A model generated the notes under the pieces. It had not been told where the DNA came from. It searched no databases and saw only the letters and a program-made list of their open reading frames with translations. Made by a program: the position numbers and the translations under genes. Of a stretch of 64,000 nucleotides of DNA, positions 7,995 to 15,938 are shown in pieces. Source of the stretch: Limobrevibacterium gyesilva (GTDB taxonomy: Bacteria; Pseudomonadota; Alphaproteobacteria; Acetobacterales; Acetobacteraceae); the NCBI RefSeq assembly GCF_025989185.1, contig NZ_JAPDNT010000001.1:496001-560000 (forward strand), in the 5' to 3' direction. Position 1 is the stretch's first letter, and each line of letters opens with the position of its first letter.

Positions 7995-9506
7995 CTAACC
8001 CCTCTCGAACACCAGAATCCGCGACCGATTGGTCACCAGCCGCACCGTGTTGCCGCTGAACTGCAGGCACGTGCGCTGCCGCCACGGCCCGTCCCCGCCC
8101 CGCTCCATCAGCGCCATATCCGGCCCCAGCGGCGTTAGCTCCAACTCCATGTAAAGCGGCCCCGCACCGATCGCGAGCCGCGCCACACCCGCGGACACGG
8201 CGATGTCGAACCGCGCGTTCTGCGCCGCGCATACCCAATGTCCCGCCCAGGCGCCGGATGCGGAAAGACCATCCGGCACTGGGTGGAACCGCCGCGCCAC
8301 ATGTCCGATCTCGCCCTCGATCACGCCGCCGGCCAGGCGCAGCCGCATGGGCAGGTGCGCCGAGCGGCCTTCGGCGAACCCTCCTTCGCCGGGATACAGG
8401 GTTTCCTGCGCGCCCAGGAACGTCGCCGTCCCGCCCTGGTGCTCCAGCCAGAATGGCCCGTCCTCGGCCAGGAACCGCCCGTCCGGCAGCGCCGGCGTCG
8501 GCTCGGTCAGCGTGGTGCCGGCCAGCGCCGCCATCACCCGCAGGGCGACGCCATGCGCGTCCGTATCTTCGCGGTTGCTCAGCACCACGACCCCCGCCTT
8601 GTATTCCGGCGCGAACAGGAAATGGTTCTTGTAGCCGGGCAGCGACCCGCCATGGCCCAGCGCGATCAATCCCGGCACTGGCGAGCGCGCGAGCCCCAGC
8701 CCGTACTCGGTCGCCCGCCCGTCCGCCAGATGCCGCCGCGCCCCCAGCCGCGCCAGCAGCCCGTCCGCCGGCCCGCGCCTGGACATCAGCGCCTGCGCCC
8801 AGGCCGTGAGGTCCAGCGCGCTGCCGGCCAACCCGCCGGAGGCGGAGAAATGCAGGCCGTAGCGCCCGCGCTGCCAGCCGCGCGGCCCGTGCCAATAGCC
8901 GGTGGCCAGGGCCGGCACGATGTCGGTCTCGTCCTCCGGGAAGCGGATGCTCAGGCCCAACGGGCGGAAGAACCGCTCATGCAACGCCGCCGCGTAGTCG
9001 ATGCCCTTCGCTTCCAGCGCCGCCTGCACCAGGCGATAGCCGGTGTTGGAGTAGGAGATCTCGGTGCCCGGCGCGAAATTCGTCGCCTCCAGCGACGACA
9101 CGAAGCGCAGCAGTGCGTGCCGGTCCAGCGTGGCGGTCGGCGGCACGCCCAGCAGCCACAGCGTCTCCATCGCATCCGGCAGGCCGCCGGTCATGTCCAG
9201 CGCGCGCCCCACCGTCACCGCGCCCAGCGCCGGCGGCAACGGCAGATGCGCGCCCAGCGCGTCGTCGAACCCGATATGCCCGTCCGTCGCCAGCAGCCCG
9301 CACAGGAAATGCTTGCTGATCGAGGCGAAGCGCACCGCCGTATCGGCACGGAACGGCAGGTCCAGCTCCAGGCTGGCCAGCCCGCCGCAGGCTTCGGCGC
9401 GGATATCGTCGGCATCGAACAGCAGGATCGCCCCGCCGGGCCCGCCTTCCCTGGTCCAGCCCTGCGCGATTTCGCCCGCCGCCAACGCCGCCGCTTGCCA
9501 CTGCAT
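7995..9506 (-). CDS. Beta-lactamase-fold serine hydrolase, D-aminopeptidase (DAP)-like
   Basis: A 503-residue penicillin-recognising-fold hydrolase. The catalytic tetrad SISK (Ser62, Lys65), the YSN motif (Tyr152-Asn154) and LGHGG (His285-Gly287) are present. About 170 residues follow the catalytic domain, resembling the accessory beta domains of Ochrobactrum-type D-aminopeptidase rather than a plain class C enzyme. No signal peptide is seen, so it is probably cytosolic and acts on D-amino-acid-containing peptides or related amides. ATG 9506 is chosen because GGAGAGAGCAGG precedes it and MQWQAAALAAGE starts the conserved region; the frame stays open 93 codons further up without meaning. A leader hairpin lies at 9527-9559, and two truncated copies lie at 14283-14661 and 15296-15603. 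Confidence 0.85.
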   Translation of the reverse strand: MQWQAAALAAGEIAQGWTREGGPGGAILLFDADDIRAEACGGLASLELDLPFRADTAVRFASISKHFLCGLLATDGHIGFDDALGAHLPLPPALGAVTVGRALDMTGGLPDAMETLWLLGVPPTATLDRHALLRFVSSLEATNFAPGTEISYSNTGYRLVQAALEAKGIDYAAALHERFFRPLGLSIRFPEDETDIVPALATGYWHGPRGWQRGRYGLHFSASGGLAGSALDLTAWAQALMSRRGPADGLLARLGARRHLADGRATEYGLGLARSPVPGLIALGHGGSLPGYKNHFLFAPEYKAGVVVLSNREDTDAHGVALRVMAALAGTTLTEPTPALPDGRFLAEDGPFWLEHQGGTATFLGAQETLYPGEGGFAEGRSAHLPMRLRLAGGVIEGEIGHVARRFHPVPDGLSASGAWAGHWVCAAQNARFDIAVSAGVARLAIGAGPLYMELELTPLGPDMALMERGGDGPWRQRTCLQFSGNTVRLVTNRSRILVFERG

Positions 9507-9526
9507 CCTGCTCTCTCCGTACAGAC

Positions 9527-9559
9527 AACGGGCGCGATCTTGACCCGATCGCGCCCGTT
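9527..9559 (-). promoter_or_regulatory. Leader hairpin of the serine hydrolase gene
   Basis: AACGGGCGCGATC and GATCGCGCCCGTT form a perfect 13-bp inverted repeat around 7 bases, 21 bp before the start codon. The same structure recurs upstream of both truncated copies (14682-14714 and 15624-15656). In the third copy the G9536-C9550 pair is replaced by A-T, preserving the stem. It could be a 5'-UTR structure or a palindromic operator. Confidence 0.6.
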
Positions 9560-9813
9560 GCCAACCCCCTGCGTTTGTTTGCCACAGGCCACCCGGTGAC
9601 TTCAGTGACCCCTGATTGTCGGCTGATATCATCTGAATGCCGTCACCACAGTAAACAAGCACTCGGGTTCCTGCAGCGCAAACACAGGGTCCAGGAGCGC
9701 AAGATGACGGCGAGATACGGCTCGGCCGGGCCGTCCTGACCGAAGTCCCGGCCCACCGCACAGGGCCGATGCATGCCAGCGGCAATGCCGGCTGCGCCCG
9801 TTGAATGTGATTG

Positions 9814-9862
9814 TTGATTTATATCAACGACACTTTCCGGAGATTCGGGATAATTTCATTTG
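9814..9862 (+). promoter_or_regulatory. FNR/FixK-type class II promoter
   Basis: TTGATTTATATCAA (9814-9827) is a perfect match to the FNR/FixK operator TTGAT-N4-ATCAA. A -10-like GATAAT lies at 9849-9854, which puts the start of transcription near 9861-9862. The box centre would then be at about -41.5, the class II activator position. The lipoprotein gene at 9884 follows directly. Low-oxygen activation is the natural reading, inferred from sequence alone. Confidence 0.75.
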
Positions 9863-9883
9863 TTATTAACCTGGAGGTGCTCT

Positions 9884-10474
9884 ATGGACAGCGATGTCAA
9901 CCTGCGGGCAAACATTTCCCACAACCCTGCCGGAAACAGACTGTTCCGCAGACCGGCCCGCTTGGTGCTCGCAGGGATGGTCGCATTGGCGTTAGCCGCT
10001 TGCGCTTCGATGACAGGCGGCAACAAGCTGAAGGACGTTGCTGACGAGCTCAAGACCGCGCTGGCTGGTGAGCCGGTGCAAGTGGCCATGTCGGATGGAT
10101 CCGTGACGATCACATCGAGCGCCGACTACATCTTCCCGTCGGGCGGCTGGCAGTTGGCGCCCGGCGCGCCTGTGCTCGCCAAGATGGTACCGACGCTTTC
10201 CAAGCTTCAGCACACGAAGATCGTTGTGGGCGGGTATACCGACAATGTGCCGGTTGGGCCTCAACTTCAGGCCATGGGGATTCCGAACAACCTCGACCTT
10301 TCGTCGCGGCGGGCCGAGAGCGTGGTCAACTATCTCAAATCGCGGGGCGTGAACCCGAATCTCCTGTCGGCACAAGGTTTTGGCGACGACCATCCGGTCG
10401 CATCCAACGACACGCCGGAGGGACGAGCGAAGAACCGGCGGGTGGACATCACCCTCACCGGGGACGGCACATAG
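9884..10474 (+). CDS. OmpA-family peptidoglycan-associated lipoprotein
   Basis: A 196-residue envelope protein. The N-terminus has a positively charged stretch, a hydrophobic core and the lipobox LALAAC, so Cys41 should be lipidated. The C-terminal OmpA/MotB domain (about 70-192) includes VGGYTDNVPVG, LSSRRAESVVNYL and EGRAKNRRVDITL, the peptidoglycan-binding signature. ATG 9884 follows CTGGAGGTGC. It is not Pal in the tol-pal context; no partner gene is adjacent. Its promoter carries a perfect FNR/FixK-type site, suggesting expression under oxygen limitation. Confidence 0.88.
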   Translation: MDSDVNLRANISHNPAGNRLFRRPARLVLAGMVALALAACASMTGGNKLKDVADELKTALAGEPVQVAMSDGSVTITSSADYIFPSGGWQLAPGAPVLAKMVPTLSKLQHTKIVVGGYTDNVPVGPQLQAMGIPNNLDLSSRRAESVVNYLKSRGVNPNLLSAQGFGDDHPVASNDTPEGRAKNRRVDITLTGDGT

Positions 10475-11441
10475 CAGAACTGCCACCCGTCAACCGCAGC
10501 CCGTAACCACGGCGACGGGGCTGGGGGCGGCAACCCTCGACGTGGGTGGTGTGCCCGTTGCCTCGCCGCCTGATCCCCTCCGGCCCAGGGGTCCCACTCC
10601 AGACTGCGCGCGAGATTTATCCCCGTCCCGTTCTTCTGAGGTCGGCATTACGACATCCCGATCAACTATGTCGGCCGTGCTGAGAGATGGGACGAACTCA
10701 CAATCGACGGAGATATTGCGCGCAAAGACTGTCTCCTGCGCCTCAAGCGAAACGGCCAAGTGCCTGCCGTCGCCTCGATATTCCGTGACGTCGAAAGCCT
10801 CCAAGCCGAGTTGGCGATGGAGCGCGACGCTGCGCCATCGCTGATGATGGCACGTTAACGATCTGCATATGACACGCCGGAATGGCGCGATTTGTGTCGC
10901 GCCACTTCGTTGATCGAACCGTGTGATGCGCCGAGGTCCAGGACAGGATGTGACGCAATGGTGCTTTCCGCCCATCTCTGTCGTTTGACAAATCCCGAGG
11001 CTTGAGTTTTGAGGACATATGATTGTCGGAAAATCGCGAGTGTGGCGTTATATCCTTACGAATTGATCCGACGCGGAGTGCCGTGATTCCGTGGGCAGGA
11101 GGCAGCGAGCGAGAATCGCATGCGACCCCGAGAGCGAAGCGACAGCGGCGAGCACGACCTGCTGCGGTCGCGGCTTGATCAGAACGTGGACCCCAGCTGT
11201 CGCGCCGGATAGTCGGGCAGCTCTCAGTCATTGGCCCTTCACGTTCAGGCGGTCGCCAGAAGTTGACGGCCGCCCAACGTGATGGGACACCCAAATCTCT
11301 GGTAGGCTCCCGCGCCACGTGGGCGGCCTGTCCATGCTGGGGGATGCCCACCAAGACCGTCGTCCGACAAATCTGCTAGGAGGCGCTCGCAAAGACCTGG
11401 GTGCCACGTGACCTTAGACATCGAACTCCAAGGAGTTGCAA
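10475..11441. other. Long intergenic stretch, mostly without recognisable content
   Basis: About 970 bases between the lipoprotein and the next credible gene. The only interpretable piece is the oxidoreductase remnant at 10640-10858. The rest (10475-10639 and 10859-11441) shows no ribosome-site-backed ORF, no terminator with a T-run and no clear repeat. Several ORFs are open on both strands, but none has a plausible protein composition. Confidence 0.5.
10640..10858 (+). pseudogene. C-terminal remnant of an FAD-dependent pyridine-nucleotide oxidoreductase
   Basis: In the frame ending at TAA 10856-10858 the translation includes HYDIPINYVGRAERWDELTI, then DGDIARKDCLLRLKRNGQV and AVASIFRDVESLQAELAMER. 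This resembles the C-terminal dimerisation domain of AIF/ferredoxin-reductase-like FAD/NAD(P) oxidoreductases, in the typical order. A TGA at 10637-10639 closes the frame and no FAD or NAD motifs exist upstream, so only about 72 codons survive. It is a decayed gene end, probably left by a deletion. The family call rests on memory of the motif. Confidence 0.6.
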
Positions 11442-11963
11442 ATGGCTAAGAGCACCGAGACTGCGGAAAATCCCAAGGTACCAAACGAGGAGAAGCCTTC
11501 GTCTGCCGGACCGGATCTGTTCGCGTTCACCATCGATGCGAGCACTGGCCAGATTACCAGGCTCGAGAAGGTGGAGAGTACAGGCGCGCGCCGCCAGCTG
11601 TCCGAGCAAGACAAGGCGAGCCTGCAAGCAAGCAAGTCTTCGCACACACTGGAAGCGATCGTCGAGCAGGCCTTCGAAGCCGGAATAGCCTGCGCCCTCG
11701 GGAACGGGGACGAGACGGATGAGGTGCCAGAGTCGGAAGACGAAGCTGAGGTGCGGCGGACCCTGCTGCTGCCGTTGATGGAACGAAGCCGCACGACGGC
11801 TTTGCTTCAACGCAGCGTGCTGGGTCAGGCGATCCTGGCCACGGCACTGCAGCAGGTTACCGCACCGCACGCTTCGGAAGCCGAGGGCGGCTCCGCGCAG
11901 CAAACATCCGGCGCTGCCGCGAAGCCGCGCCAGTCCGGCCCGGCCGGGCCGGCGCAGGACTAA
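11442..11963 (+). CDS. Uncharacterised acidic protein upstream of the block-repeat gene
   Basis: A 173-residue soluble protein starting at ATG 11442 behind AAGGAGTTGCAA. Residues 1-30 are Lys/Glu/Pro-rich and probably disordered. A central part (about 24-90) includes LFAFTIDASTGQITRLEKVE. An acidic run ETDEVPESEDEAEVRR (about 99-114) leads into a hydrophobic, Arg-containing helix (TLLLPLMERSRTTALLQRSVLGQAIL). The Ala/Gln/Pro-rich tail is low complexity. The acidic-run-then-Arg-helix design recalls the repeats of the next gene, 25 bp downstream, so the two probably form an operon. I do not recognise a family. Confidence 0.7.
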   Translation: MAKSTETAENPKVPNEEKPSSAGPDLFAFTIDASTGQITRLEKVESTGARRQLSEQDKASLQASKSSHTLEAIVEQAFEAGIACALGNGDETDEVPESEDEAEVRRTLLLPLMERSRTTALLQRSVLGQAILATALQQVTAPHASEAEGGSAQQTSGAAAKPRQSGPAGPAQD

Positions 11964-11988
11964 GTCTCAGCAACAAGAGGGGGATGCC

Positions 11989-12780
11989 ATGGCAGCCGGC
12001 GCGTTGTTGCGTGATCGAGATGAGGTTGGTTCGGAAGGAGGTGGCCGAGACGACAGGGAGATCGCGAGGCTGCTGATCGGCAGCCGCATGCTGCGGCGCC
12101 GCCGCATACGTAATCTGCTGCTGGCGCACCTCTTGCGGGAGGGCCGGGAGCGGGAGGATGAGGACGGGGACGAAGGCGGTAGCGAAGAGCGTCGCCTCGT
12201 TCGTCTGCTGGCCGCGGGCGGCATCGCCCGCCGACGCCGCCTGCGCCGCCTTCTGCTCGCACGGCTCCTCAAGGAGCGCAGCGAGCGGGACGACGAGGAA
12301 GACGAGGAGGACGAGGAAGGTGAGGAAGGCGAGGGGGAGGACGGGGAGGAGGCGGGCGGCGAGGATCGCCGGTTGGTCCGCCTGCTGATCGGGGGCGGCA
12401 TCGTCCGCCGACGCCGCCTGCGCCGTTTGCTGCTCGCCCGCCTGCTCAGGGAGCGCCGTGCGGGAGCGCGTGAGGAGGAAGACGAGGACGAAGACGACGA
12501 GGATGAAGATGAGGATGAGGGTGGCCAGGACCGGCGTCTCGTTCGCCTTTTGATCGCGGGCGGTGTGATGCGCCGCCGTCGCGTGCGCCGGCTGCTGCTT
12601 GCCCACCTGCTTCGCGAACGGCGCGCGCAAGCCGATGACGGCGAAGAGGATGACGACGAGGAGGGTGGGGGCGATCATGAGCGGCGGCTCGCGCGCATGT
12701 TGGTCGCCGGCGGCGCGATCCGACGCCGTCGTATGCGGCGGCTGCTTCTTGCTCACCTGGTCGGCGAGCGGCGCGAATAA
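11989..12780 (+). CDS. Five-repeat acid/base block protein of unknown function
   Basis: A 263-residue protein built of five near-identical units of about 33 residues, with RRRR or equivalent cores at residues 36-39, 81-84, 140-143, 195-198 and 245-248. The consensus is ERRLVRLLIAGGI, then RRRRLRRLLLARLLRERR. Between units are almost purely Asp/Glu/Gly linkers of 12 to 25 residues (for example about 100-124 and 162-179). Each unit could form an amphipathic, strongly basic helical hairpin separated by flexible acidic tethers. ATG 11989 is preceded by AAGAGGGGGATGCC, an excellent ribosome site. The plus strand is the coding one because GC is concentrated in its third positions. No catalytic motif, signal peptide or known domain is visible. 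A nucleic-acid- or membrane-associated scaffold is conceivable, not shown. Confidence 0.75.
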   Translation: MAAGALLRDRDEVGSEGGGRDDREIARLLIGSRMLRRRRIRNLLLAHLLREGREREDEDGDEGGSEERRLVRLLAAGGIARRRRLRRLLLARLLKERSERDDEEDEEDEEGEEGEGEDGEEAGGEDRRLVRLLIGGGIVRRRRLRRLLLARLLRERRAGAREEEDEDEDDEDEDEDEGGQDRRLVRLLIAGGVMRRRRVRRLLLAHLLRERRAQADDGEEDDDEEGGGDHERRLARMLVAGGAIRRRRMRRLLLAHLVGERRE

Positions 12781-13060
12781 GAGGAGGACGAAGAACGCCA
12801 ATACGGCATTCGGCTTCCGGTTGGGCGGTGTGATCAGTGCCGACTCAAACAACCGGCGGCTTCCGGTTGCGCAGTGTTGGAACGTTGGTCGGAAACGACA
12901 CACGATTGGGGATGTCAGGGCATAAAGCACCTCGGGTTCCGTTATCAGTTTGATCAGCCACGGCACAGGGGCCTCCGGACCGGGTTGGGCCGGGTTCCAG
13001 CGAGGAGCGGCAACCTCGGCTTAGCGTGGGATTTTGGACGGATCGTGTGGTGACCTCATC

Positions 13061-14170
13061 ATGACGCCGCTCTCCACACCCGACGCGGACTTCGAACGAC
13101 GCCTCGGGCACCGCCTGCTCGAGGTGCTGATCCGTGCCAGCGTTCTCTTCGCCATGGCACTGCTCTGTTACCGCGTTCTTTCCCCCTTCCTCCCGCTCAC
13201 GATCTGGGCCCTGATCTTCGCGGTGACCGTCTACCCGCTGCACCTGCGTATCGCGGCCCATCTGGGCGGACGGTCGTGGCTCGCAGCGACCCTGCTGGTG
13301 CTGCTCGGCATCGCCGTGCTGGTCGTGCCCATCGCCTTATTGATGAGTTCGCTGGGCGACTCCATCCGGACCCTGATCGAGGCCGTGCAGCAGAACACAT
13401 TGCAGATCCCGGCCCCACCCGAGGCGGTTGCGGCCTGGCCCATCATTGGCGAGAAGCTCCACGCCATGTGGAGCCTGGCGCACGACGATCTGCCCGCCCT
13501 CGTGCAAAGCATGCAGCCAAAGATTGGCGAACTCGCCCGCTCGGCGCTCGGCTTCGTCGCCGGCATCGTCGGAGGCCTGCTCGCCTTTCTCGGCGCCCTC
13601 GTTCTCGCAGGCATCTTCATGGCCTTCGGCGAAAAAGGCGCCCGCGCCTGCCAGTCCGTCTTCGAGCGCCTCGCCGGCGAGCCACGCGGGGCCAGCCTCG
13701 CCCGCCTCTCCACCGCGACCGTCCGCGCCGTCGCACAGGGCGTGGTAGGTGTGGCACTCATCCAGGCGATCCTCGTCGGCCTTGCGCTCCTCGTTGCGGG
13801 AGTACCGTGGGCCGGCGCGCTCGCCGCGATGGTTCTGGTGCTTGGCATCGTCCAGGTTCCCGCGGTGATCGTAACGCTGCCGGCGATCGCCTGGATCTGG
13901 TCGCGCGGCGGCGCCGGCACGGGCGAGGCGATTATCTACACGGCGCTTCTGCTCGTCTCCGGCATGGCGGACAACGTGCTCAAGCCGCTGATGCTTGGCC
14001 GCGGCGTGGACGTGCCGATGCCCGTCATCCTCGTCGGCGCGCTCGGCGGCATGGCGACGGGTGGGATCATCGGGATGTTCGTCGGCGCAACCCTGCTAGC
14101 CCTCGCCTGGCAGATTTTCACCGGCTGGGTCGACGAGAACCCCGACGCAAACATCCCGCCCGAAGGCTGA
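13061..14170 (+). CDS. AI-2E family transporter (PerM/YdiK-like membrane protein)
   Basis: A 369-residue polytopic membrane protein of the AI-2E exporter superfamily. Hydrophobic segments cluster at about 25-60, 70-95, 155-180 and 215-350. The family's C-terminal half is recognisable in GVVGVALIQAILVGLALLVAGVPWA and in SGMADNVLKPLMLGRGVDVPMPVILVGALGGMATGGIIGMFVG. Family members export diverse substrates or ions; autoinducer-2 export should not be assumed. ATG 13061 is taken instead of a TTG 27 bases upstream. The 280-bp gap before it holds no clear gene. The truncated serine-hydrolase copy begins about 110 bp after its stop. Confidence 0.87.
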   Translation: MTPLSTPDADFERRLGHRLLEVLIRASVLFAMALLCYRVLSPFLPLTIWALIFAVTVYPLHLRIAAHLGGRSWLAATLLVLLGIAVLVVPIALLMSSLGDSIRTLIEAVQQNTLQIPAPPEAVAAWPIIGEKLHAMWSLAHDDLPALVQSMQPKIGELARSALGFVAGIVGGLLAFLGALVLAGIFMAFGEKGARACQSVFERLAGEPRGASLARLSTATVRAVAQGVVGVALIQAILVGLALLVAGVPWAGALAAMVLVLGIVQVPAVIVTLPAIAWIWSRGGAGTGEAIIYTALLLVSGMADNVLKPLMLGRGVDVPMPVILVGALGGMATGGIIGMFVGATLLALAWQIFTGWVDENPDANIPPEG

Positions 14171-14282
14171 TCTACCCTGCAGCGCCGTGCAAGTTCCGTC
14201 TGGCGACGCGGTCTCACAAACTGCATGCGCACGCCCCTGCATCGCCGAAGCTGCATCTTGGCTTTTGCGGGATAAGGTTTGT

Positions 14283-14661
14283 CGAGCGTGGCGGTGGGCG
14301 GCACGCCCAGCAGCCACAGCGTATCCATGGCGTCCGGCAGCCCGCTGGTCATGTCCAGCATCCGCCCCCCGTCACGGCCCCCGGCGCCGGCGTCAGCGGC
14401 AGGTCCGCCCAGTGCGTCCTCGAACCCGATCCGCCCCTCCGCCGCCAGCAGCCCGCACAGGAAATGCTTGCTGATCGAGGCGAAGCGCACCGCCGTATCG
14501 GCACGGAACGGCAGGTCCAGCTCCAGGCTGGCCATCCCGCCGCAGGCTTCGGCGCGGATATCGTCGGCATCGAACAGCAGGATCGCCCCGCCGGGCCCGC
14601 CTTCCTTCGTCCACCCCTGCGCGATCTCGCCCGCCGCCAACGCCGCCGCTTGCCACTGCAT
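14283..14661 (-). pseudogene. Truncated copy 2 of the D-aminopeptidase-like gene (5' end only)
   Basis: The first about 127 codons of the gene at 7995-9506 are repeated, starting at ATG 14661 with MQWQAAALAAGEIAQGWTKE and keeping the catalytic SISKHFLCG. Similarity continues upstream through the ribosome site and leader hairpin to about 14765. It breaks at about 14280, within the TATLD codons, where unrelated sequence follows; the frame then runs on antisense to the AI-2E gene. Several indels and substitutions (for example around AAEGRIGFEDALGGPAAD) show decay. Without the YSN and HGG motifs it cannot be an active hydrolase. Confidence 0.8.
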
Positions 14662-14948
14662 CCTGCTCTCTCCGTACAGACACCGGGCGCGATCTTGGCC
14701 CGATCGCGCCCGTTGCCAACCCCCTGCGATGCTTCGCCGGGGCCCACCCGGAGACGTCGGTGGCCGGCATGACCGCGGCATCATGTCGCAACGGTCACAA
14801 ATGCGAGGATCGCCAATCCGATGCGATCCACGCGCTGATCACCCGATTGCGAGGACGCCTGCGCCAGGATGACGGTTTCCGATACCCGCCTCGGCGCCGG
14901 TCAAAAGCCTTGCGAGGGCCCCGTGAGACGGCGAAGATCGCGGGCAGA

Positions 14949-15284
14949 ATGGCGACCGTATGGGACATCCCGGGTGTCATTGCCGCGGCCTGTCTGGCAA
15001 TGGCGCCCCCATGCGCATACGCGCAATCAGCACCGAACAATGCTGCGACCGGCCAGACGCTCGCGCAGCAACTCTGTTCTCGCTGCCACGTGGTCGTTCC
15101 CAGCGGCCAACGCGGCTGGACCGACGCGCCTGCCTTCGACGCGATCGCCAACCGTCAGGGGGCCACGGCGGCGAAGCTCAGTGCCGTCATCCAGAAGCCG
15201 CATCTGCACATGCTGAACACCGGGCTGCCACAGGACCAGGCGGACGCGATCGCCGCCTACATCATCAGCCTTCGCAAGGGGTGA
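14949..15284 (+). CDS. Small class I c-type cytochrome
   Basis: A 111-residue periplasmic monoheme cytochrome. After a cleavable signal (MATVWDIPGVIAAACLAMAPPCAYA) comes the heme site CSRCH at about 43-47, followed by the DAPAFDAIANRQ and HLHMLNTGL segments, where the Met should be the sixth heme ligand, and the terminal helix QADAIAAYIISLRKG. It fits cytochromes c of alphaproteobacteria that shuttle electrons to oxidases or from dehydrogenases. No redox partner is adjacent: it sits isolated between two truncated serine-hydrolase copies, so the locus has been rearranged. Heme attachment would depend on the Ccm system, part of which is at 38177-39426. Confidence 0.87.
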   Translation: MATVWDIPGVIAAACLAMAPPCAYAQSAPNNAATGQTLAQQLCSRCHVVVPSGQRGWTDAPAFDAIANRQGATAAKLSAVIQKPHLHMLNTGLPQDQADAIAAYIISLRKG

Positions 15285-15295
15285 CCGGACCAGGC

Positions 15296-15603
15296 AGGCA
15301 GGGCGCGCCCCACCGACGCGGCGCCCAGCGCCGGCGGCAGCTTCAGGTGTACGCCCAGCGCGTCGTTGAACCCGAGATGCATCCGTCCGCCGCAAACGGC
15401 CCGCACAGAAAATGCTTGCTGATCACGGCGAAACGCACCGCCGTATCGGCACGGAACGGCAGGTCCAGGCTGGCCAGCCCGCCGCAGGCTTCCGCGCGGA
15501 TATCGTCGGCATCGAACAGCAGGATCGCCCCGCCGGGTCCCCCTTCCTTCGTCCAACCCTGCGCGATCTCGCCCGCCGCCAACGCCGCCGCTTGCCACTG
15601 GAT
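15296..15603 (-). pseudogene. Truncated copy 3 of the D-aminopeptidase-like gene (5' end only)
   Basis: A second, more decayed duplicate of the 5' end of the gene at 7995-9506. The start codon has become ATC, deletions remove codons near SLDLPFRAD, and the catalytic motif reads AVISKHF rather than ASISKHF. Similarity runs from the leader hairpin (15624-15656, with an A-T pair replacing a G-C pair) to about 15296, roughly 100 codons. It is clearly non-functional as an enzyme. It is separated from copy 2 by the cytochrome c gene. Confidence 0.8.
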
Positions 15604-15846
15604 TCCGCTCTCTCCATTCCGACAACGGGCGCAAGCTTGAGCCGATTGCGCCCGTTGCCACCCCCTCGCGAGTCTTCACCGGGGCCGCCATGAGATGTCA
15701 GAGTCGTGCTACGGAAACTAACTGACGGTCCTCACGCTGTTGGAGCGTGGCAACTCCGCCCGTCCCTTCCATATGGGCGGCCCCGGTACAACAATCGAGC
15801 GAGGCTGGGTGTAGATAATGCGATGCGGGTCGCAACCGTGTTGCGG

Positions 15847-15890
15847 GGTATCGCTTGCCAAGCGATTGACTTACAGGCGTCAACGATACC
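15847..15890. other. Potential three-way-junction structure upstream of the RNA promoter
   Basis: GGTAT (15847-15851) pairs with ATACC (15886-15890) and encloses two perfect hairpins: CGCTT-GCC-AAGCG (15852-15864) and TTGAC-loop-GTCAA (15866-15883). All stems are 5 bp. It lies 10 bp before the proposed -35 box of the 76-nt element. It could be part of a second structured transcript or a compound operator. The strand cannot be told. Confidence 0.45.
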
Positions 15891-15900
15891 GTAAAAGAAT

Positions 15901-15930
15901 TTGACTGTGGTACAATTACCACGTTATAAG
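15901..15930 (+). promoter_or_regulatory. Sigma70-type promoter with an operator palindrome in its spacer
   Basis: -35 TTGACT (15901-15906) and -10 TATAAG (15925-15930) are each one base from consensus, 18 bp apart. The spacer contains GTGGTA-CAAT-TACCAC (15907-15922), a perfect inverted repeat occupying almost the whole interval, where a repressor would block RNA polymerase. Predicted transcription starts at about 15937-15938, right at the foot of the closing stem of the structured element. Confidence 0.65.
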
Positions 15931-15938
15931 GACACACT

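Noticed and set aside
11857-12966. 369-codon minus-strand ORF with apparent membrane helices opposite the block-repeat gene
   Set aside because: Its Leu/Val runs are the complement of GAG/GAC acidic codons on the plus strand; the plus strand has the ribosome site and third-position GC pattern.
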